From the NCBI GenBank assembly GCA_009927565.1, contig RFMT01000350.1, positions 1-8,496 of the forward strand: a stretch of 8,496 bases of DNA, given 5' to 3'. Origin of the DNA: Acidimicrobiia bacterium (GTDB lineage Bacteria > Actinomycetota > Acidimicrobiia > Acidimicrobiales > Ilumatobacteraceae). Below, one piece after another: positions 1-4,923 of the stretch (positions within the stretch are counted from its first letter, which is position 1; every line of letters begins with the position of its first letter). A model generated the notes under the pieces. It saw nothing but the letters and a program-made list of their open reading frames with translations. It was not told where the DNA came from and made no database searches. Position numbers and translations under genes: made by a program.

Positions 1-287
1 TTATTTTGCGCCACATCGTGCCCAATGTTTTGCCGGCTCTGATCGCGGTTGCATTCTTGGCGGTGGGTGTTGTCATTATTGCCGAGGCATCGCTTTCAAT
101 TTTGGGAGTTGGCATTCCCGACGGCGCAAGTTGGGGCGGCATGATTGCGCGCGGCCGTAACGATCTTGAATATGCCCCGCATGTTTTGTATGTGCCGATT
201 GTGTTCTTGGCACTTACCGTAATTTCGACGAACCATCTCGGCGACGTTGTGCGTTCAAAACTCGATAGTCGTGAGGCCAAAGTATGA
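1..287 (+). CDS. dppC: Dipeptide/oligopeptide ABC transporter permease, DppC/OppC type (3' end only)
   Basis: This is the C-terminal part of an inner-membrane permease that, paired with a DppB-like partner, forms the channel of a peptide importer. The frame is open from base 3 to the TGA at 285-287, leaving about 94 residues; the start lies outside the window. The visible part begins in the tail of the cytoplasmic EAA loop that docks onto the ATPases (RHIVPNVLPALI). It continues with a hydrophobic segment (IAVAFLAVGVVIIAEASLSI), the family's LGVGIPD...SWGGMI stretch and a last membrane span (YVPIVFLALTVI). The end is short and polar. The stop overlaps the next start in an ATGA arrangement, so it is translationally coupled to the DppD-like ATPase. 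The DppC/OppC family assignment is firm. Whether the substrate is dipeptides, longer peptides, nickel or another small solute cannot be read from this fragment. Confidence 0.9.
   Translation, partial: ILRHIVPNVLPALIAVAFLAVGVVIIAEASLSILGVGIPDGASWGGMIARGRNDLEYAPHVLYVPIVFLALTVISTNHLGDVVRSKLDSREAKV
273..276 (+). promoter_or_regulatory. Shine-Dalgarno GAGG for the DppD-like gene
   Basis: GAGG lies 7 bases before the ATG at 284, inside the end of the permease gene. Together with the 4-base ATGA overlap it supports that ATG as the start and indicates translational coupling. Confidence 0.6.
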
Positions 288-1261
288 GTTCGTTATTGAG
301 CGTCAGAAACATGTCGATTAATTTCGACACTCCCCGTGGCTCGCTCGAAGCAGTACGTGGAGTAGACATCGAGATTCCGGCGGGAACGAGTGTCGGTGTC
401 GTTGGCGAATCTGGTAGCGGCAAGACCGTGATGTGTCGTGCTGCGATGGGTTTGTTGCAAGGCAGCAATGTAAACCGTTCGGGCACGGTCGTTTTTGACG
501 GGCATGAGCTAACTGCCATGAGCAAAGAAGAGGTGCGAAATCTCTTCGGCTCGGGCATGGCGATGATTTTTCAAGATCCAATGACTGCTTTGAACCCCGT
601 GCGCAGAATCGGCTCGCAACTGTCTGAGGGCTTGCGAGTGCGACTCGGTATGAGCAAAGCAGATGCACTGGCACGTAGCAAAGAGTTGCTTGAACTTGTG
701 CGCATACCCAATGCAGCAGCGGTTTTGAAGTCGTTTCCATATCAATTGTCAGGCGGTATGCGTCAGCGCGTGATGATTGCAATCGCGATCGCATGTAATC
801 CAAAACTTTTGTTTGCCGACGAGCCAACAACTGCACTTGATGTGACTGTGCAAGCGCAGATTTTGCAGTTGTTGCGTGAACTGCGTGAAGACTTGAAGAT
901 GTCGATGGTTCTTGTGACGCACGACTTGGGAGTGGTTGCGGGCAACACTGACTACGTGGCGGTTATGTATGCAGGTGAAGTTGTCGAGTATGCGCCAACA
1001 AAGAAACTTTTTGCTGATATGCGAATGCCGTATACAGAAGCGCTACTTGAATCGATTCCGAAAGTTGATCACAAGTCGGGCACGCGCTTAGCCATGATTG
1101 CCGGACGATTGCCCGACCCAACAGATCGTGGTGCGGGCTGCAGTTTTGCGCCACGCTGCAAATATGCCCAAGAAAAATGTCGCAACGAGCACCCAGAATT
1201 GAAGAAAGACCTGGACGGTCATCTATATCGATGTTGGTTTCCGATTGGAGAGGCGAAGTAA
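284..1261 (+). CDS. dppD: Peptide ABC transporter ATP-binding protein, DppD/OppD type
   Basis: This is one of two cytoplasmic ATPases that power the importer; it would pair with the DppF-like protein encoded next. It has 325 residues, the usual length. In order it shows Walker A GESGSGKT (41-48), the Q-loop in IFQDPM (Q97), the ABC signature LSGGMRQR (155-162), Walker B LLFADEP with catalytic E180, the D-loop TALD and the H-loop His213 (VTHD). After the ATPase core comes the oligopeptide-transporter C-terminal module (about 250-325) with cysteines C286, C292, C299 and C317. In DppD-type proteins of known structure this region binds a [4Fe-4S] cluster, so a cluster here is an inference from family knowledge. 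The start ATG overlaps the permease stop and has GAGG 7 bases upstream. The stop TAA shares its last A with the ATG of the next gene. All catalytic residues are intact. Substrate identity is not determinable from the ATPase. Confidence 0.95.
   Translation: MSSLLSVRNMSINFDTPRGSLEAVRGVDIEIPAGTSVGVVGESGSGKTVMCRAAMGLLQGSNVNRSGTVVFDGHELTAMSKEEVRNLFGSGMAMIFQDPMTALNPVRRIGSQLSEGLRVRLGMSKADALARSKELLELVRIPNAAAVLKSFPYQLSGGMRQRVMIAIAIACNPKLLFADEPTTALDVTVQAQILQLLRELREDLKMSMVLVTHDLGVVAGNTDYVAVMYAGEVVEYAPTKKLFADMRMPYTEALLESIPKVDHKSGTRLAMIAGRLPDPTDRGAGCSFAPRCKYAQEKCRNEHPELKKDLDGHLYRCWFPIGEAK
1247..1253 (+). promoter_or_regulatory. Shine-Dalgarno GGAGAGG that fixes the DppF-like start
   Basis: GGAGAGG sits 7 bases before the ATG at 1261. 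The frame is open further upstream to an ATG at 1177, which would add 28 residues. Those residues overlap the dppD coding end and look unlike the family. The good ribosome site and the TAATG junction decide for 1261. Confidence 0.75.
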
Positions 1262-2250
1262 TGGCCGGTTCAGGCACAGCCCATATGCGAAACACCGTTG
1301 ATTCGGTGTTGACTGTGCGAGATCTGACGGTTGAGTTTCGTGTTGCCAAAGACAAGATCGTTAAAGCAGTATCGGGTTTGAGTTTTGACGTAATCAGGGG
1401 CGAAACTTTGGCGATAGTCGGCGAGTCTGGCTGTGGCAAGACAACCCTGGCACGTGCTGTGTTGCAACTTCCGCCGCCAAACTCTGGCGAGGTCGTTCTC
1501 GATGGCACCGACCTGACACTTTTACCAAAAGAGAATTTGCGCTCAGCGCGAACCTCGATGCAGATGATCTTTCAAGATCCGATTTCGTCGCTTGACCCCC
1601 GAATGACCGTGCATCAGTTGATCGACGAGCCACTTGAAATTTGGGATCGTGGCACACGAGCCGAGCGGGACGAGCGAATCAACAATTTGCTGAACAACGT
1701 CGGTCTCGAACCCGAACTGGTTCTGAACCGTCGCTCATACGAGTTTTCAGGCGGTCAGTGTCAGCGAATCAGCATTGCTCGCGCACTTGCGCTCGATCCA
1801 AGGATGTTGATCTGTGACGAGCCAGTTAGCGCCCTTGACGTAAGTATTCAGGCGCAGATTTTGAACCTGCTGCAAGATATGAAAGATCGTTTTGGCTTGA
1901 CGATGATCTTCATTTCGCATGACTTGGCCGTGGTCAAGGCAGTGAGCAATCGCGTGATGGTGATGTATCTCGGCAAGATTTGCGAAGTTGCGACGCCAGA
2001 CGCGTTGTATTCAAAACCTGCGCATCACTACACAAAGGCTTTGCTCGACTCGGTGCCGATCGCTGACCCGACGCGACAGAGAAAAACCGAATTGTTGCAG
2101 GGCGAGCCTCCGTCACCGATGAACCCGCCGTCGGGTTGTCGTTTCAGAACTCGATGTCACGCGGCAACTTCGCGTTGCGCCGAGCAAGAACCGCAACTGC
2201 AAGAGGTTGCGCCCGGCCAATTTGTGGCGTGTCATCACCCAATTGTTTAA
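1261..2250 (+). CDS. dppF: Peptide ABC transporter ATP-binding protein, DppF/OppF type
   Basis: This is the second ATPase of the importer, 329 residues from the chosen ATG, joined to dppD by a one-base TAATG overlap. It shows Walker A GESGCGKT (54-61), Q-loop Q105 in IFQDPI, signature FSGGQCQR (162-169), Walker B MLICDEP with E187, D-loop SALD and H-loop His220 (ISHD). FSGGQ in place of LSGGQ is usual for DppF/OppF and helps assign the subunit. Cys167 stands where most relatives have arginine (GQRQR). The C-terminal module carries C293, C299, C306 and C324, with the same C-x5-C-x6-C-x17-C spacing as in the partner ATPase, so this subunit too may bind an Fe-S cluster (inference). The gene ends at TAA 2248-2250 and closes the transporter operon; a 33-base gap follows. 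No convincing terminator hairpin is visible in that gap. Confidence 0.95.
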   Translation: MAGSGTAHMRNTVDSVLTVRDLTVEFRVAKDKIVKAVSGLSFDVIRGETLAIVGESGCGKTTLARAVLQLPPPNSGEVVLDGTDLTLLPKENLRSARTSMQMIFQDPISSLDPRMTVHQLIDEPLEIWDRGTRAERDERINNLLNNVGLEPELVLNRRSYEFSGGQCQRISIARALALDPRMLICDEPVSALDVSIQAQILNLLQDMKDRFGLTMIFISHDLAVVKAVSNRVMVMYLGKICEVATPDALYSKPAHHYTKALLDSVPIADPTRQRKTELLQGEPPSPMNPPSGCRFRTRCHAATSRCAEQEPQLQEVAPGQFVACHHPIV

Positions 2251-2271
2251 TTTTCTAACTGGCGAAATTGC

Positions 2272-2277
2272 TATAGG
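2272..2277 (+). promoter_or_regulatory. Possible -10 element (TATAGG) for a leaderless nucleoside hydrolase transcript
   Basis: TATAGG ends 6 bases before the GTG at 2284. That spacing would place transcription start at or near the start codon, as in the leaderless genes common in Actinobacteria. No Shine-Dalgarno sequence is visible and no -35 box stands out at the right distance. The short motif could be chance in an AT-rich gap. Confidence 0.25.
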
Positions 2278-2283
2278 CGTTTA

Positions 2284-3222
2284 GTGGCAGGGAAATTGAA
2301 AGTTTTGTTGGATTGTGATCCGGGCCATGACGACGCTTTTGCGATAATCGTTGCGTCAAAGTTTGCCGAAATTTTGGGTGTGACGACCGTGGCAGGAAAC
2401 GCACCGCTCGATTTAACAACCAAAAACGCCCGAGTAGTCCTTGATATTTGTGGGGCGTCGAGTGTGCAGTTGCATTCTGGTGCCAGTCGACCGTTGGTGG
2501 CCGAGCCGATTCACGCCGCGTATATTCACGGCGAAAGCGGAATGGACGGTGCGAATTTTGCGGCACCATCACGACCGGCTGATTCTTCAGATGCGGTGCA
2601 TTTCATTATTGAAACTGTGCGGGCGAACCCAGGTGTTTGGTTGGTGCCGACGGGGCCGTTGACGAACATTGCGTTGGCGTTGCGGGTGGCGCCAGATTTG
2701 GTTGAAAACATTTCTGGAATTTCACTAATGGGTGGTGGCAGATTCGGCAATCGTACGGCGATGGCCGAATTTAATATTTGGTGTGACCCAGAAGCGGCGT
2801 CGGCAGTTTTTGATTCGGGTGCGAAAATCGTAATGAGCGGCTTGCACTTGACGCATCAAATAATGGCGACGCCCGCGCGAATTGAGATGGTACGAAATGC
2901 GCACAGTGTTGTCGGCCCGAAGTTGGCGGGGTTGCTTGAGTTTTTCAGCAAGATGTATAAGTCGTTGCATGACGACTTTGAAGGTGCGCCACTGCACGAT
3001 GTTTGCGCTGTGCTGGCGTTGACGCATCCGCAGTTTTTTGGTTCGAGTGAGCGACACGTCGCGGTTGAAATTGACGGAGCGATCACACGAGGCATGACTG
3101 TCATCGACTATCGACATGTGGTTTCGCGCGCCAAGGCGAACACAACGGTGCTTGAGACCATTGATGCTGACGCGGCGTTTGGTGCGATCGTCGAAGCCAT
3201 TCGCGCCTGCCCAGAACGGTAA
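2284..3222 (+). CDS. Inosine-uridine preferring nucleoside hydrolase (ribonucleoside hydrolase)
   Basis: The likely reaction is cleavage of the N-glycosidic bond of ribonucleosides to give free base and ribose, a cytoplasmic salvage step. The 312-residue product has the usual length and the family landmarks. The N-terminal calcium/ribose motif is DCDPGHDD (10-17; D12, D16 and D17 match the key aspartates of the Crithidia enzyme). Others are HGESGMDG (82-89), PTGPLTN (122-128, with calcium-ligand T127), LMGGG (148-152), AEFNIWCDPEAA (161-172) and the His-Asp pair H238-D239, matching the general acid and the last calcium-binding aspartate. All are intact, so it should be active. Base preference cannot be judged. 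The start is GTG 2284, just ahead of the first beta strand, with no clear Shine-Dalgarno sequence. There is no signal peptide. The last eight residues, AIRACPER, and the stop codon lie in a 30-bp repeat shared with the following gene. The neighbouring importer makes a role in nutrient scavenging plausible. Confidence 0.92.
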   Translation: MAGKLKVLLDCDPGHDDAFAIIVASKFAEILGVTTVAGNAPLDLTTKNARVVLDICGASSVQLHSGASRPLVAEPIHAAYIHGESGMDGANFAAPSRPADSSDAVHFIIETVRANPGVWLVPTGPLTNIALALRVAPDLVENISGISLMGGGRFGNRTAMAEFNIWCDPEAASAVFDSGAKIVMSGLHLTHQIMATPARIEMVRNAHSVVGPKLAGLLEFFSKMYKSLHDDFEGAPLHDVCAVLALTHPQFFGSSERHVAVEIDGAITRGMTVIDYRHVVSRAKANTTVLETIDADAAFGAIVEAIRACPER

Positions 3223-3225
3223 ATC
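3196..3225 (+). repeat. 30-bp direct repeat, copy 1 (3' end of the nucleoside hydrolase gene)
   Basis: This copy matches 4829-4858 at 29 of 30 positions; the only difference is G3219 versus C4852. It begins with GCCATTCGCGCC and ends with GGTAAATC. It encodes the final AIRACPER of the hydrolase and includes its TAA (repeat positions 25-27). Similarity stops abruptly on both sides. The preceding protein sequence looks like a normal nucleoside hydrolase C-terminal helix, so this copy may be the ancestral one (inference). Confidence 0.95.
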
Positions 3226-3253
3226 AATCAGTCAGTATTTAACTAGGCTCGGC

Positions 3254-4855
3254 ATGCAGATGAAGTCAGAGCGAACTTTCTGGTTGTCGGCCGCAGTTGC
3301 GTATACGGTCGCTTGGGGCTGGAGTTTTTTATTCGCCAACGCTTATTTCTGGGATGACTGGGCAAGCTTTTTTGGCAAGACACCCGAAGAGCCATTTGAT
3401 CTCGGATACTACGACGAGAAGCATTTTTTGAATCCTTTTGTTAATACAATTTTTTTGAATTTTGGTATTTGGGCATTTCGGTTGGCAATTTTTGTATTGA
3501 TGTTTGGTGCCGGAGTGTTTGCATACAAGATTATTTTGCGCTCAAAATTGTTCTCGGTTACGCAATGCAGACTTTTTGCGCTTGTGTTCTTGCTACTTCC
3601 AGTGAATCATGCGCGTTTTAGCATTCAGACTTTTGAGTATTCGTTTGCATATTTCTTCTTCTTTTTTGGTTGGTATTTGGTTTTATTGCGCAAACCTATT
3701 TGGCGAATTTTCGCGTTGTTGTCTTTTTTGGTTGCGATTGGAACGCCATCATTTTTGACGTTCATGATTCTTCCGTTGATCAATCTTTATCTGTTGGACT
3801 TACCCCGTGGAAGGCGACAGATCGCCAAGTGGTTGGTTCGAAACGCCGACATTTGTGCTCTGGTAATCGTTTTTGCCTTGTTCTTTAGAACTAGTCAGGG
3901 TGATGCTGAAAAATATGGGGCGAGCAGTTACGGACTTTTGTATTCGTTTTCATTGGGTTTGGCGTTCGCAATATTTGTGTTTCTGAATTTGAGGCGTCGT
4001 AAGGCAAATGCGCAGCCAATGCGTAGTCATATTTTGATTTATTCGTCAATTGCGCTCGTCTGGCTTGGCACCGTGCCTTATTGGATTGTTGGTTACGACC
4101 CTGCGCGTGGATTGCCAGATGTTTTTCAGTTACATGCAGGGGCTCGGATTCAGGCCGGAGAATTTTTTACTCTCTCGATGTCAGTGTTAAAACTCGTCGG
4201 TGGCATTGTGATTGCTCTGTTGGTGCTATTTGCGATCAAGAAGAAGAGTCGACACAGTGGATTGATAATCCCGAATATTTTCATTGTTTTGTATCTATTG
4301 AACAATCACTTTGTCGGCCCGCTTGAATGGGATTCGCGATTGCAGTTGCTATGGCCACTCGGTCTGGCGTTGTTAGCAGTTGCTTTAATCGACTTCGTGC
4401 CAGCGGGATTGCGACAGAAGAACGCGAATTTGTTGGTTGTTGTTTTGACGGCGGCGACTGCCTTGATAAGCGCCGAATATTACATTGATTCACTGAAACA
4501 AGAGGCGATCATTGAACAGGTAAAGCAAGATTTGCAAGATCTTGACGGGCGAACAGTTTTGGTAAGTGAGTTCAAGAATAAGTTGAATGCTCGAGAGCGA
4601 ACATATCGCGTCGGCGAGTGGAGCGGAATTGTAAATAAAGCGCTTGTCGGAGATGACAACGTGATCAAAACTTATATTGCATTGAAGGATGATCAGTCTT
4701 GCCCCGTGTCATTTCGCGGTGTCGCTCTGTATCCGCGAGTGCAGTCATCGTTCTTAGAGTCGTTGTTTAGTCGTCGAGTTAATGTTGAAATAGGCCGCAT
4801 CGATTTGCCAGTGACAGCACCTGGCCCCGCCATTCGCGCCTGCCCAGAACGCTAA
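3254..4855 (+). CDS. Polytopic membrane protein of unknown function, possibly GT-C-like glycosyltransferase
   Basis: I do not recognise this 533-residue protein. The first in-frame ATG past the hydrolase gene is 3254, with a weak AGG 6 bases upstream; ATG 3260 would remove two residues. Roughly eleven to thirteen hydrophobic segments can be picked out by eye. They run from about 9-31 through 70-92, 127-146, 150-182, 199-212, 227-247, 310-328 and 336-353 to 365-385 and 391-408, followed by a hydrophilic domain (about 409-533). After the first span comes YFWDDW (31-36), with an acidic pair D34-D35 in the first loop. A first-loop acidic motif plus many spans and a soluble tail is the layout of GT-C lipid-sugar-dependent glycosyltransferases and GtrII-like proteins, but this is layout only, not homology. 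EWDSRLQ (358-364) is another notable polar patch. Bases are markedly T-rich (3421-3480 has 16 G/C of 60). The protein ends with a proline-containing stretch then AIRACPER, encoded by repeat copy 2. Confidence 0.85.
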   Translation: MQMKSERTFWLSAAVAYTVAWGWSFLFANAYFWDDWASFFGKTPEEPFDLGYYDEKHFLNPFVNTIFLNFGIWAFRLAIFVLMFGAGVFAYKIILRSKLFSVTQCRLFALVFLLLPVNHARFSIQTFEYSFAYFFFFFGWYLVLLRKPIWRIFALLSFLVAIGTPSFLTFMILPLINLYLLDLPRGRRQIAKWLVRNADICALVIVFALFFRTSQGDAEKYGASSYGLLYSFSLGLAFAIFVFLNLRRRKANAQPMRSHILIYSSIALVWLGTVPYWIVGYDPARGLPDVFQLHAGARIQAGEFFTLSMSVLKLVGGIVIALLVLFAIKKKSRHSGLIIPNIFIVLYLLNNHFVGPLEWDSRLQLLWPLGLALLAVALIDFVPAGLRQKNANLLVVVLTAATALISAEYYIDSLKQEAIIEQVKQDLQDLDGRTVLVSEFKNKLNARERTYRVGEWSGIVNKALVGDDNVIKTYIALKDDQSCPVSFRGVALYPRVQSSFLESLFSRRVNVEIGRIDLPVTAPGPAIRACPER

Positions 4856-4858
4856 ATC
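4829..4858 (+). repeat. 30-bp direct repeat, copy 2 (3' end of the membrane protein gene)
   Basis: This is the second copy of the repeat at 3196-3225, in the same orientation and the same reading frame relative to its gene. It supplies the last eight codons and the TAA (4853-4855) of the membrane protein. The single mismatch changes CGG to CGC, both arginine. Copies start 1633 bp apart, so one repeat plus the whole membrane gene forms one unit. Confidence 0.95.
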
Positions 4859-4923
4859 GGCGTTAGGAATAGCGTCGCCAAATACGGCGCGTTTTGCGGG
4901 GCAATCTCGGCAACAATGAAAGG

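Noticed and set aside
318..836. 172-codon open frame on the minus strand opposite dppD, and similar minus-strand frames opposite lysA
   Set aside because: Their composition is that of antisense shadows (many Cys, Arg, Ser and His) with no recognisable domain, and the + strand genes are unambiguous.
1177..1260. N-terminal extension of the DppF-like ATPase from ATG 1177
   Set aside because: It would overlap dppD by 85 bases with residues unlike the family, whereas ATG 1261 has a strong ribosome site and a TAATG junction.
3116..3253. Upstream start of the membrane protein inside the hydrolase gene
   Set aside because: The extra 46 residues are rich in Arg and read the hydrolase coding sequence in another frame; the natural start just before the first membrane span is 3254 or 3260.
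3196..4858. Integron attC or Xer dif-type sites as an explanation for the 30-bp repeats
   Set aside because: The repeat has no inverted-repeat core, no GTTRRRY/RYYYAAC boxes and no dif-like central palindrome, and no integrase or recombinase gene is present in the window. Only the one-gene-plus-one-repeat topology resembles a cassette.
3196..4858. CRISPR or tandem repeat array
   Set aside because: There are only two copies, 1.6 kb apart, both inside coding ends, with no regular spacers or cas genes.
4848..4864. AACGC/GCGTT inverted repeat with a 7-base loop across the membrane gene stop, as a terminator
   Set aside because: The stem is only 5 bp and has no following T-run. It is likely chance, though it exists only in copy 2 of the repeat because of its C at 4852.
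4876..4895. CGCC/GGCG stem followed by GTTTT before argS, as a terminator
   Set aside because: Four base pairs and four Ts are too weak to claim; it lies close to the argS start and could be chance.
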